A DNA stretch of 64,000 nt from a virus, in IMG/VR virus record IMGVR_UViG_3300047678_000239, positions 1 to 64,000 of that record; one strand, given 5' to 3'. The first letter of the stretch is position 1, and every line of letters begins with the position of its first letter. Below, piece after piece: positions 42,701-50,660 of the stretch. Under the pieces are notes generated by a model that was not told the DNA's origin, ran no database searches, and saw nothing but the letters and a program-made list of their open reading frames with translations. A program made the translations under genes and the position numbers.

Positions 42701-43359
42701 GATGTTGAGGAGGATATAGCAGAATTCGTGACGGTCAACGAAGACGATAGAGAAGCCAACGAAATGTTTACCGACGATGAAATTGAACTTACGTTAAACG
42801 TTATTGAAGCTAAAGACTGAGAAATCGATGAGGATAAAATCGTATTAGCTGTAGAAAACGAAGATGATAGAAGTTCATTAGCCGAAGAAAACGAAGAAGA
42901 ATTTCCGGTGAACGTCGATGAAAACGACGATGAGACAGCCTCCACAGTCGTTACCAAGGACGAAGACACATTTTGAATCGAAGAATTAAACGACTGAGTG
43001 GCAAAATTCAACGACGCTGACGTAGCGTTTATAGAAGAGTAAACATTGGCAAGGTTTGTTGTAAACGATGCTGAAGTTGATACAAAGCTAGCAGATATTA
43101 ATGCCGTGGCAAATTGAATATTTTGATTTGACGAAGACAACGCTTCTACCGAACCAGTCAATGCTGCAATTGAGCTGGTCATTGCGTTTATCAAAGGAAC
43201 ATTTACTGTGTATGGGAGACTTGTCCAGGTTCTAACTCCATCACCGAATTTTATGTTCTGTGTGTCGGTTTCAATACCTTGTTCTCCAAGACGCAATATC
43301 GGATTGACAAAAATCCATTCTGCTGCTGTTCCTCTACGAACTTGAATTGTCATTCCCAT
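36760..43359 (-). CDS. Giant tail fibre/tip protein with Mtd-like start, 36-aa repeats, gpJ-like segment, PT linker and Ig-like tip (2199 aa)
   Basis: Residues 1-55 (IQVRRGTAAEWIFVNPILRL, then IKFGDGVRTWTSLPY) resemble the N-terminal attachment domain of the Bordetella phage Mtd protein. A serine-rich body follows. About 11 tandem copies of a 36-residue unit (LNSSY-x-AASSSFSSS-I/V-GSL, TTIT-NNSSSIA) lie at nucleotides 40760-41935, then looser repeats. A segment near residue 1830 (DKFQIVNASGTQNTAPFTVD, YMDQAYIRNIDASKINAGTV) matches the DUF1983/central-fibre end of lambda gpJ. A Pro-Thr tract at residues 2046-2097 leads to a C-terminal Ig/PKD-like domain with four cysteines. It is the second host-recognition fibre of this phage. 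The stop is followed by a small gene; the start overlaps the upstream stop by 1 nt. Confidence 0.78.
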   Translation of the reverse strand: MGMTIQVRRGTAAEWIFVNPILRLGEQGIETDTQNIKFGDGVRTWTSLPYTVNVPLINAMTSSIAALTGSVEALSSSNQNIQFATALISASFVSTSASFTTNLANVYSSINATSASLNFATQSFNSSIQNVSSSLVTTVEAVSSSFSSTFTGNSSSFSSANELLSSSFSTANTILSSSISQSLASITFNVSSISSSVNISLASLSSSLTVTNSAISSSTSAAVTSLSASDSTARTSLSSSLTATSLAVSSSTSIASTAISSSLSSVSINSTETSASLVTISSSLATGLSVLGAAAGASASLLTTVSSSLTAITTTTSSSLSIVSSSLSRLSGSVIIQSSSLLNQSASISTVQGTIITNSSSFAGRADSISATTTTTSASLAASMTTMQGVFTTQSASLALQITLLSGSFSTNSGSIETQVLNIQQQLTDTSSSLASQFNNLSSRVTTDSSSLAASITSTNSTQTTFSQSMALKTDNINSSYLAASASLSSSVGSLTTTITNNSSSIAAVFTSLNSSYLAASSSLSSSVGSLITTDTNNSSSMALRVTTLNSSYTTASSSFSSSIGSLSTTITTNSASVALVVSNLNTSYTAASSSFSSSIGSLTTSVTTNSSSIALVVSNLNSSYLAASSSLSSSINTLSSTIATNSSSAAIVVTSLNSSFTAASSSFSSSIGNLSTTVTTNSSSIASVFTSLNSSYQAASSSFSSSIGTLATTDTNNSSSMAARVTTLNSSYVAASASFSSSVGSLTTTITTNSASVALTVTNLNSSYVAASASFSSSVGSLTTTITNNSSSIAAVVSNLNSSYTTASSSFSSSIGGLSTAISTNSSSIALSVTTLNSSYLASSSSFSSSIGNLSTTISTNSSSIALRVSTLSASYIGLDSASISANITNVQLAQTTASSSLAGRIDTLSSTQTTNSSSLAASITTVSLAATTASSSAASRLDGVASTATSNSSSLAASIVTTNTTLTITSSSLATRITSTSGSLVNASSSLAASIVSLSSTVITNSSSVAVREDSLASSIALASSSLSSSIGVTQGTITTVSQSFAVSETALRSSVTANSSSAAAVITTLQATVTTNSSSAATRLDTLASSITTASSSLAASITTTQGTVVSNSSSLAQSISTLSSSTAIASASFVSSIISVQGSLTTTSSSLAGRVDSLSASTTSASASLAASIVTTQAAATTLSSSVSTRITTLSANAISDSSSFSSLITTQAGTIASNSSSAATVATTLSASVVTNSSSLAASITTVNSAVVTNSASFTTTVNALTSTVNNNAATVSTLNSTVTTNSSSAAARMDTISSNVTTNSSSLAASITTVSLAATTASSSAAGRLDSISATYTSGSASLAASIVTTQGTITTVSQSFATSETAIRSTATSNSSSFSSAITTTNTTATSTSQSLAGRIDTLSSTVVTNSASFSSSLAITNATVTNVSSSFAVSETAIRSAATTNSASFSSALTTTNSTVVSNSSSAALRMDVISSTYTSGSASLASSIVTTQGTITTVSQSFSTSETALRSSVTTNSSSFSSNLTSTNVTVASNSSSLAGTITTVSASATTASASLAAGIVTANSTIISNSASFAVSETAIRSTATSNSSSLAASIVTLGATVTSNSSSFAISETAIRSSVTTNSSSFSSAITSTNSTISSNSSSFATTITSLSSTVNNNSASMATIANTVVSNSSSAATRMDTINSSVVNNSSSFSSTFTTLKGTVTTNSSSEASRMDTMTATATSNSSSLASTITTLQGTVVSNSSSAAQSISTVSAVANNASASVSVTSTAVATLSGSVASEYVLNVTAGNRVAGFRLTNAGGAGSASAFVIQVDKFQIVNASGTQNTAPFTVDGAGVYMDQAYIRNIDASKINAGTVNVSLVLNAATINAGNVFGSAINGGQLVVTNGGNVNLAYSNFEQNPTGSVDQGGIGFEIGGLQTSYTQFPTWIDFHSTNRLLDGESRILRRAGKDGHFDFIQSGTGSFRFYSNSAFSSSGVFSGSVERFRITTTGVSIDGGTTLIGSNSTGNRFISTSAPSGGSDGDIWYQYSVVPATPTPTPTATPTPTPTPGAPTPTPTPTPTSTPGPTPTPTPTPTPTPTPTPTPVPLSVTLNQSSLFAGCYTAGGYCENDTASVTATPHNGVAPYTYLWTGPAVSPTSATTKFRVGISCRDDYTIPVEVTVTDANNNIATVGIDIIVQDSYNGLCL
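37069..37223 (-). repeat. Six-base repeat tract encoding a Pro-Thr linker
   Basis: The + strand reads as successive GGTGTT/GGAGTA/GGCGTA hexamers, broken twice. On the coding strand it gives (Pro-Thr)n with Gly-Ala-Pro and Ser-Thr interruptions. Such tracts can change copy number by slippage and vary linker length before the Ig-like tip. Confidence 0.9.
40760..41935 (-). repeat. About 11 tandem 108-bp coding repeats
   Basis: Each unit encodes about 36 residues starting LNSSY or LNTSY and including SFSSS and NNSSS/TNSSS. Repeat order is regular; copies differ by scattered substitutions. They form the fibre shaft of the 2199-residue protein. Confidence 0.85.
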
Positions 43360-44963
43360 TATGGGGTTCCTCCGTCAATTAAAATATCTCCGATAACAGT
43401 TCCTACCAACTGCTCTGTCCATCCTTGAGGGTCGGCATATAAATGAGTTTTGATGGGTTCTGCACAATAACTTCCAACCGAATCAAATAATTCTCCTATT
43501 ATTTCAATTTTTTCATTTTGAAGAAGTGGAGTAAATGGAATATCAACGATAAAAGAATCCAATGCGTAATTAATGTCCTTGTAGGCCTTCATAGAAACGT
43601 TTGCTATAGCAATTGTATTGATTCTCTTTGGAACAATAATCACTGTTCCAAACATTGTTTTATTTGCGTAAAATTTGTTGATATAAGTTCCGTTATATGT
43701 AGTTGCTGTATCCTTGTCTAGTTCGCCAAGAAGTAATTTTTGAGTAGACCCCTGTATAGTCGTGGTCACAAAATATATCGAAACTTTGTAATCAGAGTCT
43801 ATTGGTTTGATGTTTGCCCAATCGATAGAAAATTGATACAAGGTGTTCTTCAAAAGTTTCAGAGGATTGCTGTTTAATATGGCTCCGTTGTTCACAACTT
43901 CGATTGAGCTCGTATATGGCAACAATCTTGGGCTAGCAACTGAACAACTATAATACGTATTTGGTTCTTTTTCAAAGTTTGGAAATAGCTGTGGAGAAGT
44001 ATACCAGGCGGAGCTTGTTATGTAGGTGTTTGGAACGTATGTGGAATTTCGTCCAACTTCTCCAGAATTTTCTTTATAGATGACGTAGGCAGTCTCCGAA
44101 TCATTTGCAGCACCGGCCGTGTTCAATGTTATTGAATCAATCAATATGGTTGGTGTGTGGGTATAAGTTAATCCACTTGACGCTAGCCAATAGGTTTGAG
44201 CGTGTAAGGATGTATAAAACTTTCCACCATTGATGAAATCTACATTTGCGTTGTTTGTCAAAAACAACTCTTTTGGTTCAACCCTTCCTGTAGCCATTGT
44301 AACAAAACTTTCAGGAGTATTTGAACTCCTCTTCAATATCCTGAATGTGTCGGGAGAAGAAGACACCTTTAGATTTTTGAAAGTTAGGGATACCAGCGAA
44401 CTAACTCTCAACGAATTGGTCATTAACGATGTATCAATTCTTGGAGAATGAACTATCTCATAAGAACCGTTCTTAATATTCGTAACATAATACTCTTCAA
44501 AATTTTCAAAATATGGAGAGTCTTCCCTCTTAGCTCCAGTTTCCAGAGAAACATTTGAAATTACAATTGGTTTGTCAATTCTTAATGAAGTAGATGTGTT
44601 TACTTCTTTGATTTTTGCAATAAAATCTGTGTTTGTTGTTCCAACAAACGTGCTTGATTTTCCATTTTTACTTGCATAAGAAAGAGAATCAATATCAAGA
44701 TTGGAAAAACGAATCAACGCTCCAACCATTGAGGACGAAAAAGAAGCACCTGATTTAGAGAAAATCGAATATTCAGTGTTGGCCGGCGCTGAACTTATTT
44801 TAGTTCCGTGTGTTGGATTCACCGCAACACCATAAAAACTTCCAGACTCAAGTTTATTGCCGCACAACGGTCTGTGCATCAATGAATAGATTCTCGACTC
44901 AACCGATAGTTCGGGAGGGTCAAAAATGCTTATGCTGGATTGAATTTCACCTATATTTGCCAT
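43359..44963 (-). CDS. Tail-fibre-locus structural protein, unknown (534 aa)
   Basis: A 534-residue protein directly upstream of the giant fibre; the genes overlap by 1 nt. No family is recognised. It is beta-rich with many Ser/Thr/Asn, typical of tail structural proteins: SGSFYGVAVNPTHG, TYSFI-like strands, LYQFSIDWANIKPIDSDYKV and VPKRINTIAIANVSMKAY. No glycosidase motif is visible. It probably connects the fibre to the baseplate or contributes a tip. A TATTTATA box lies 17 nt before the ATG, and the gene is the first of this late transcript. Assignment by context only. Confidence 0.55.
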   Translation of the reverse strand: MANIGEIQSSISIFDPPELSVESRIYSLMHRPLCGNKLESGSFYGVAVNPTHGTKISSAPANTEYSIFSKSGASFSSSMVGALIRFSNLDIDSLSYASKNGKSSTFVGTTNTDFIAKIKEVNTSTSLRIDKPIVISNVSLETGAKREDSPYFENFEEYYVTNIKNGSYEIVHSPRIDTSLMTNSLRVSSLVSLTFKNLKVSSSPDTFRILKRSSNTPESFVTMATGRVEPKELFLTNNANVDFINGGKFYTSLHAQTYWLASSGLTYTHTPTILIDSITLNTAGAANDSETAYVIYKENSGEVGRNSTYVPNTYITSSAWYTSPQLFPNFEKEPNTYYSCSVASPRLLPYTSSIEVVNNGAILNSNPLKLLKNTLYQFSIDWANIKPIDSDYKVSIYFVTTTIQGSTQKLLLGELDKDTATTYNGTYINKFYANKTMFGTVIIVPKRINTIAIANVSMKAYKDINYALDSFIVDIPFTPLLQNEKIEIIGELFDSVGSYCAEPIKTHLYADPQGWTEQLVGTVIGDILIDGGTP

Positions 44964-44980
44964 AGTATATACTACTATGG

Positions 44981-44988
44981 TATAAATA
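44981..44988 (-). promoter_or_regulatory. TATTTATA box before the second fibre transcript
   Basis: Lies 17 nt before the start codon at 44963, in gene orientation. Confidence 0.5.
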
Positions 44989-45042
44989 TCGGTTACTTTG
45001 AGTTATCAATCTTGGAGAATCCGTTTTCCTTGGTAATCTATA

Positions 45043-45809
45043 TCAATACTCTTTTAGTTCTCCAGACTTTTCATTATACCGCAAAAATTTGCATTTTAGC
45101 AAAGATTTTATATTGTCCATTCGTTTCACATCTTTTTGTCTCAACTCATTTCTAACATAATGTCTGGGTTCATCATATTCTACAACAATATTTTTGATTG
45201 GCTCGTAGTAATCAAGCGAATATCCAAACTCTGTCAAGACATATTGAATTCCATTTTTTCCATAAAAAATTCCATTCCAATCAAACTCCATTTCCATTTT
45301 AGTAAAATATTCGGATTCATTTTTTACCAACGTTAGCTCCACCTTTCAACAAGGCTCGAGTTAATGCAGCCTTTCTCATCTTTATTTTACTTTTTTCTGA
45401 ATGATTTTTGCCATAGAAAGGATTGTCTTCTCCGCATCTATAAATTCCAAACATTCCATTTCCTTTTCCCGACATCTTCTTTTTTGTTCCGTCTGAATGT
45501 TTTCTTCCCAATTGGGAACGTGACATTCTTCGCTTAGTTTCAATTGATGGTATTCTTCCAGAATTAACACCTATAGACGCACATTTTTTGCATTTAGTAT
45601 TCTTTCTTATTGCTCGAAGATAATCAATATAATATTTGTAATCAACAACCGACTGGCACCTAGCACATTTTCTTTTTTCTAAATTTCCAATATCGCTGCA
45701 TTCTATCTTCGCAAATTTTTTTCCTGTTTCTATCATAATATGCTTTAGATTTTCTTCTGTTACATTCATTTCTTTCTTCCTTTGTATGATATAATTTTTT
45801 TCTTCCCAT
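45043..45809 (-). pseudogene. Homing endonuclease broken by two frameshifts (NUMOD3 plus PD-(D/E)XK-like)
   Basis: Three overlapping reading frames make one ancestral gene. Fragment 1 (start 45809, strong AAAGGAGG site; stop 45660) begins MGRKKLYHTKEERNECNRRK, a typical phage homing-endonuclease N terminus. Fragment 2 (stop at 45317) has CARC and CKKC zinc knuckles and two NUMOD3-type motifs (ETKRRMSRSQLGRKHSDGTK; GEDNPFYGKNHSEKSKIKM). Fragment 3 (start 45342 as read, stop 45043) has IKNIVVEYDEPRHY and LKCKFLRYNE, a nuclease-like end. Fragments 1/2 and 2/3 are each joined by removing one A from an A run. Two independent +1 events in one gene look like decay, unless they are sequencing errors. 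It lies between a fibre gene and the Mre11-Rad50 gene. Confidence 0.65.
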
Positions 45810-45857
45810 GTTTCCTCCTTTATAAGTATAAATGTAATAACATAAAAGTAACGACAA

Positions 45858-48800
45858 TCAAATATTTATGTAAGAAAATCCGTCTTTTTTTGTTATTTCT
45901 AGTTGCTTTCCAACCATGTCTCTCATCACATCCAAGTGACTTATTATAATAACAAACTCAAAGGTTGTTTTCATGTAACTGAAAAAGGCGGCCATCATTG
46001 GCATATTAGTGGAATCCAATGCCGACATCCCTTCATCTATCACCATGAAGTTCGCTCTCGGTAGATTGCTTACGTTAATAAGAGCAACTCTTAAAGCTAA
46101 CGAAGCAATAAATTTTTCCATACCTGAACACAATTCAAGAGGCCATTTCTTATCTTCGTAATTGATATATACGTTAACGTTCTTTCCGTCCGTTTCAATT
46201 GACATTCCAAAGTCTACAATTTGAGTCAATATGTTATTGACTTCGACTTCAATCTGAGGAATTACATCTGAAATAATTTGATAAGGAATGCCGTTTGGTC
46301 CAATTGCCTGAGAATAATATTCAAACGCGGAGAACTCATTTTCAAATAATTCAATTTCTTCAATTCGTGTTTTGATTGTTTGAATTTGGTCTGAAATTGA
46401 AGTCATTCTCGCATAATCCTTAATATATTCGTCTTCCATTTTCTTCAATACAATTGTCTTGTTCTTTAGCTCCTGATTCAAGGATTCCAATGTCAAGCGA
46501 ACCGACTTGTTTACTTCGATGATTTCTTTAGATTTCTCATACAGTTCTATATCAGATTCAATTTCAGAAATTCTTGCTTTGGATTTTTCAATGGATGAAA
46601 CCAAGCTGTTGAGTTTCAATTCTCTGGTGGACAGCTTATTTTCCAACACAGGCAGTTCAGCAACCAACTGGTCACGAGAAATTTTCTTCTGTCTAAACGG
46701 TTCTAATTCGGCTAATCTTACCTTGTATTCGGAAATAGATTCAATAAGCTTCTTAGCGGATTCTTTATCAGCGTTCAAACTCTCTCTCGTGGAGATAGCA
46801 TCTTTAACGAAAATGTTGTCCATACAATATGAGCAATTTGGGTCATATTGATGTTTATCGAGGTGCTCCAATTTTTTTATCTTTTCTTGGACGAGAGTCT
46901 TCAATTTCTCCATACCACGGTCAGCCTTATCCTTCATGGATAATATACTGTTTGCCTCAGCTTCTTTTTCATCAAGATTTTCCGAATTATAACCTGTTAC
47001 GGAATCTTTTCTATCTTGAATCATGGATTTTAAATCGGGAATCTCAGAGCGTATTGATTCGGACAATGCCTCATTTTGCTTAATTGTTTTTGTGAGAGTT
47101 TCTTTCTCACTGTTCAACGATTCTACATTGGCAGGAACACTCACCAAATTGACAATCTTCTTTGATTCTTCGTTGATAAGATTGGTGGTGGTTGACAACG
47201 AATCTTTTGTAGTAGTAATACTCTTCGTCAAATCAGCAAGTTTCCCTTGAAGCATGTCAATTTCATTAGCCATATCGGCTGATTTCTTTGTATTGTCTTC
47301 TTTATTGAAAGCTTTAATTGCTCCTGAAATTTCTTTGATTCTATCAGAAGAAATGAGGGCCAATTTTTCAAATAAATTCAATCCGATGAACTGTGATAGA
47401 AGTTCTTTTCTTTCCGATTGGCCCATGTCGATAAACGACCCACCGTTACCTTGAAGTGAGAGAGTGGTCAAAATAAAATCATCATAGGTTCCAACATAAT
47501 CACGAATGATTTCGTTTGTGCTCCTACGAGCTTCAGCGTTAAGAGGAACCTTTTCGTCTTTTTCCATCTTGTAAAAATTAACCTCAACTTTTACATTTCC
47601 CTTCTTATCTCTGGCGCCACTTCTTTCGATAAAATAATCAACGCCATTAATTTCAAAATTGAACTTACAACTGAAAGACATTTTTTCGGAGTTGATTATC
47701 TGAGATGCCTTAAAGGCTCTGGCAGACTTGTCAAAGATACAAAAACTCAAAGCATCCATCAAAGATGATTTTCCACTTGCGTTTGAAGCAAATACTCCGT
47801 AAACATCGTTGAGTTTGGTAAAGTCAATTACGTTATTTTCACCATATGAGAACATGTTTGAGAATTCAAACTTCTTAGGCTTCCAACGAATATTTTTGCT
47901 CTGGTCATCCTTACTCAAATTGTCATTAAGCGTTTTGTTAATGTCAACGATGGCGTCCAAGGTAGATTCATCAATTTCTGGATATTTTTCTTTCAAGAAA
48001 TCCAGTATCAAAGTGTTCTGATAATCTACATTACTTATTTGTGTCAGATTGGCAATCGACTGAGAACTTGCTTTCTTTTGTTGAGAATCTGAGTCAACAC
48101 GAACATATACCAAATCGGTTATGTCGCAGATTTTTCTTATCTCCGTCACAATCTGCTTAACCTCTGTGGCAACAGTTCCTTTGCATCTTACTCGAAGCTT
48201 TGGCTTAGCTGGAATATTGGATATGTCTGTAATCAACTTTCCATCTTCAACATCGATTGTATAATAACAATAATCGTTAGGAACTTCAACGTGAATATGT
48301 TTTCTAGTATCAACATTCCACACCGTATAACCATGTCCTTCCAAATTCTCTCCGTGATTCTGCATAATCATAGAACCAGCGTATCGAATAATTGGCTTGT
48401 TATCTGCCGGACTGTATTTTTGTAAATCTTGTATTAAATGAATGTCGCCCAACATCGCAATGTCGTGGCCATCGAACAATGAGGTAGTGATTGTGCGATT
48501 GTTGATTTTATACCCAATCTCAGTTTCTGCATCGTGAACTGGACCGTGAAATAAGGCGACCGTGCAATTGTATTTGTTTTTGACGCTCTTAACAACGTCC
48601 TTCATCGCCAAATATTTTGTCGAATCATCAAACACGCTCATGTTGTTTATGAGTATGTTGCCAGCTCCATATAACTTGGATTCTTTCAAATAGAACAAAT
48701 TTTTGTGAGCCAAATTGTTTACAATTGGAGACAAACTATCGAGTCTCTGTGAATTGGTAAGAAGACAGTCATGGTTTCCGGCAATCAAAATTGTCGGTCT

Positions 48801-49061
48801 GAGGTCTGCCAGTGACTTCAAAAATTCGCTAGCGATTTGAATTGCTTCTGGGCTCAAGTCAACCTTGGAGTGGAAAGTATCTCCCGTATTGATGATGACG
48901 GTATTTGGCGGAGTCTTTTTGATTCCCTCATAAACTTTTTGAAACGCCTCACGATATTCCTCATGTCTTTTCGTAAGGCGGATGTGAACATCTGATAGAT
49001 GCACCACACACTTAACCGTGTCAAATCCAATATCTAATTTTTCGACTGTATCAATTTCCAT
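45858..49061 (-). CDS. Fused Mre11-Rad50 (SbcD-SbcC; gp47-gp46) recombination nuclease
   Basis: A 1067-residue protein that joins two subunits normally made from separate genes. Residues about 14-340 are an Mre11/SbcD-type phosphoesterase: VVHLSDVHIR, INTGDTFHS, LIAGNHDC, ALFHGPVHDA and MLGDIHLIQ give the metal-binding D-H, GD, GNHD, H and G-D-H elements. Residues about 395-1067 are a Rad50/SbcC ATPase: Walker A SNASGKSS (about 424), coiled coils, a zinc hook CSYC (about 740), signature LCSGMEKFIASLALR, and Walker B FMVIDEGMSALD (about 1005). In T4, gp46/gp47 resects ends for recombination-dependent replication and degrades host DNA. No TATTTATA box precedes it; it follows the primase gene by 3 nt. 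Confidence 0.88.
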   Translation of the reverse strand: MEIDTVEKLDIGFDTVKCVVHLSDVHIRLTKRHEEYREAFQKVYEGIKKTPPNTVIINTGDTFHSKVDLSPEAIQIASEFLKSLADLRPTILIAGNHDCLLTNSQRLDSLSPIVNNLAHKNLFYLKESKLYGAGNILINNMSVFDDSTKYLAMKDVVKSVKNKYNCTVALFHGPVHDAETEIGYKINNRTITTSLFDGHDIAMLGDIHLIQDLQKYSPADNKPIIRYAGSMIMQNHGENLEGHGYTVWNVDTRKHIHVEVPNDYCYYTIDVEDGKLITDISNIPAKPKLRVRCKGTVATEVKQIVTEIRKICDITDLVYVRVDSDSQQKKASSQSIANLTQISNVDYQNTLILDFLKEKYPEIDESTLDAIVDINKTLNDNLSKDDQSKNIRWKPKKFEFSNMFSYGENNVIDFTKLNDVYGVFASNASGKSSLMDALSFCIFDKSARAFKASQIINSEKMSFSCKFNFEINGVDYFIERSGARDKKGNVKVEVNFYKMEKDEKVPLNAEARRSTNEIIRDYVGTYDDFILTTLSLQGNGGSFIDMGQSERKELLSQFIGLNLFEKLALISSDRIKEISGAIKAFNKEDNTKKSADMANEIDMLQGKLADLTKSITTTKDSLSTTTNLINEESKKIVNLVSVPANVESLNSEKETLTKTIKQNEALSESIRSEIPDLKSMIQDRKDSVTGYNSENLDEKEAEANSILSMKDKADRGMEKLKTLVQEKIKKLEHLDKHQYDPNCSYCMDNIFVKDAISTRESLNADKESAKKLIESISEYKVRLAELEPFRQKKISRDQLVAELPVLENKLSTRELKLNSLVSSIEKSKARISEIESDIELYEKSKEIIEVNKSVRLTLESLNQELKNKTIVLKKMEDEYIKDYARMTSISDQIQTIKTRIEEIELFENEFSAFEYYSQAIGPNGIPYQIISDVIPQIEVEVNNILTQIVDFGMSIETDGKNVNVYINYEDKKWPLELCSGMEKFIASLALRVALINVSNLPRANFMVIDEGMSALDSTNMPMMAAFFSYMKTTFEFVIIISHLDVMRDMVGKQLEITKKDGFSYINI

Positions 49062-49064
49062 GAT

Positions 49065-50006
49065 TTAGAATCCCAATCTTAATCTCATAATGCGGCTAAA
49101 GTCAAGATATTCCGTTTCTTTAATTGACTGAGTTATTTTTTGGAAACCCAACGAACCGGCGTCTTCGTCTCCCTTTATTTCAACCAATTTTGTCTTCAGC
49201 CCAATTGAAATAAGAAAATCTGCGATTTGAAGAGAATGTTTTATTGCATCCGGGTCGAGAATGATATTAACATCGGGCTTATGTTGAATTAACTCCGTCT
49301 TCAATTTTGTGCTTGGGTATGTTCCAAATAAAGGAATAACGTTTCTTTTCACCGATATAGCATCCAAAGGCCCCTCGACCAAATTGATTGGGTAATGAAA
49401 ATCCACCATATTCTCAAAACCGATTATGTCTCTTGGGGCATCGCAGTTATCATACTTCAAATACACATCATCATAATAGCTTCTTCCGGTAAAGAAATTA
49501 AGTTGATTGTTTTTATCATAAGAAGGAAAAATCAAACGATTTCTGTATCGACCTTCCGTGCAATAACCGATGTTGTGCTTCACTACATCAAATGGGGTTA
49601 TGCCACGCTTTACGGCATAACGAATTGCTTCACGATATTCTCTTGAACCGTCATTGATAGTCAAACTCTTGAATTCTTGAGGCAACGTTAAGACCTTCTC
49701 ACTTTCTGTTGTTTCCTTTGGTCTATAAGATTCTTCCTTAATTCCAGTTTTTTCGAGCTCTTTAAAACTTGATTCCGGGGCATTGATTCTCTTTAAAAGA
49801 TAACGAACACCATTTCCCTTTTCGTGACACACCCAACATTGCCACGGATACGGAGATTCCAAACAAATTTCCAACTTCCTTTTTCTGTGATTACAAAAAG
49901 GACAATGATACTGTAGATTATTACCCTTTCTCAGTCGCCCATTTTCTTTTAAAACCTTATCTAGCAGGCCAGTGAGTTCGGATTGAACAAGAAGACTCAT
50001 TTCCAC
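49065..50006 (-). CDS. 61: DNA primase, T4 gp61/DnaG-like
   Basis: A 313-residue protein (T4 gp61: 342). The zinc-binding site is CPFCNHRKRK with a second pair in WQCWVCHEKG (Cys 35, 38, 57, 60). A TOPRIM core begins INLVEGPLDAISVKRN (about residue 205), with the acidic pair near NIILDPDAIKH. It makes short RNA primers for lagging-strand synthesis with the replicative helicase. It lies next to the Mre11-Rad50 gene in a DNA-metabolism block with no TATTTATA box but with a TATAAT-like element upstream. This suggests expression earlier than the structural genes. Complete. Confidence 0.85.
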   Translation of the reverse strand: MEMSLLVQSELTGLLDKVLKENGRLRKGNNLQYHCPFCNHRKRKLEICLESPYPWQCWVCHEKGNGVRYLLKRINAPESSFKELEKTGIKEESYRPKETTESEKVLTLPQEFKSLTINDGSREYREAIRYAVKRGITPFDVVKHNIGYCTEGRYRNRLIFPSYDKNNQLNFFTGRSYYDDVYLKYDNCDAPRDIIGFENMVDFHYPINLVEGPLDAISVKRNVIPLFGTYPSTKLKTELIQHKPDVNIILDPDAIKHSLQIADFLISIGLKTKLVEIKGDEDAGSLGFQKITQSIKETEYLDFSRIMRLRLGF

Positions 50007-50051
50007 GACGATACTTTATAACCACTTGACCGTCAACATAAAATAACTGTT

Positions 50052-50057
50052 ATTATA
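50052..50057 (-). promoter_or_regulatory. Possible host-type promoter (TATAAT) before the replication genes
   Basis: The 125-nt gap 50007-50131 carries TATAAT on the minus strand 45 nt before the primase start. No good -35 hexamer at 17-nt spacing was found. A 9-bp stem with a one-base bulge lies just upstream (around 50073-50097). Confidence 0.3.
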
Positions 50058-50131
50058 ATGATAGTGCTTGATGGTTTGACCAATCACCAGTCAACCATAC
50101 ACTTCCACCATTTCAATCGTTCTAGAGACGA

Positions 50132-50641
50132 TTAAACCTTGCTCCACAAGGCAATTACAACGGCGTCACGAACATCTTCCATTCGTTTATCTGGCTCGCC
50201 CTTCTTATTTTTAATTTCCCAAGGAGACAAATCATATAATTTGTCCATTTTCATTTTAACAAATTCCTTTGGTTTGATTCCATCAAGTCGAGCCGCTCCC
50301 AGAACTTTTTTTCTAGCGGTTTGAGCTCCGACCAAATTTATCTTTCTTTTGAAATGGTCTTCCAAAGCGTATTCAAATACTGCGTTCCAACGAGCCAGCA
50401 TAACAACAACGGTTCTACTCGATGGGCCAGCAAAACCGCTCAGAGAGCCTTCGAGATTTATATCCGCGACCTTTTCAATCAGAGGATTTTCTTGAAGTTT
50501 TCCAATGACATAAGCCGCTTTTTCACGGTTCCCTTCAATATCTTTTATATTGAAAAAACCAGCATCCAATATCTCTTCATCTTCGGTGAAGGCGTATCCT
50601 ACAGTGGTTGTGCTGGCATCTAATCCAAGATTCATATCCAA
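50132..50641 (-). CDS. RuvC-like RNase H-fold nuclease (Holliday junction resolvase candidate)
   Basis: A 169-residue protein. The first acidic strand is NLGLDASTTTVGYAF (D8), the second is DINLEGSLSGFAG (E64), and the last helix RMEDVRDAVVIALWS carries two aspartates (about D155 and D159). This D-E-D-D layout with GLDAS is that of RuvC/RNase H-fold resolvases, and RuvC-like proteins in T4-like phages have the same size. It may resolve branched DNA before packaging, a job done by endonuclease VII (gp49) in T4. It lies upstream of the primase gene, in the DNA block. Alternative: an RNase H-fold protein of unknown substrate. Confidence 0.72.
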   Translation of the reverse strand: MDMNLGLDASTTTVGYAFTEDEEILDAGFFNIKDIEGNREKAAYVIGKLQENPLIEKVADINLEGSLSGFAGPSSRTVVVMLARWNAVFEYALEDHFKRKINLVGAQTARKKVLGAARLDGIKPKEFVKMKMDKLYDLSPWEIKNKKGEPDKRMEDVRDAVVIALWSKV

Positions 50642-50660
50642 TATATATGGACTAAAAATC

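Noticed and set aside
36760-43359. Diversity-generating retroelement suggested by the Mtd-like N terminus
   Set aside because: No reverse transcriptase gene, no template repeat and no variable repeat with A-specific changes was seen; only the attachment domain resembles Mtd.
50115-50133. Hairpin AATCGT...ACGATT as a terminator for the RuvC-like gene
   Set aside because: It overlaps the stop codon, is AT-rich with a 6-bp stem, and lacks a following T run.
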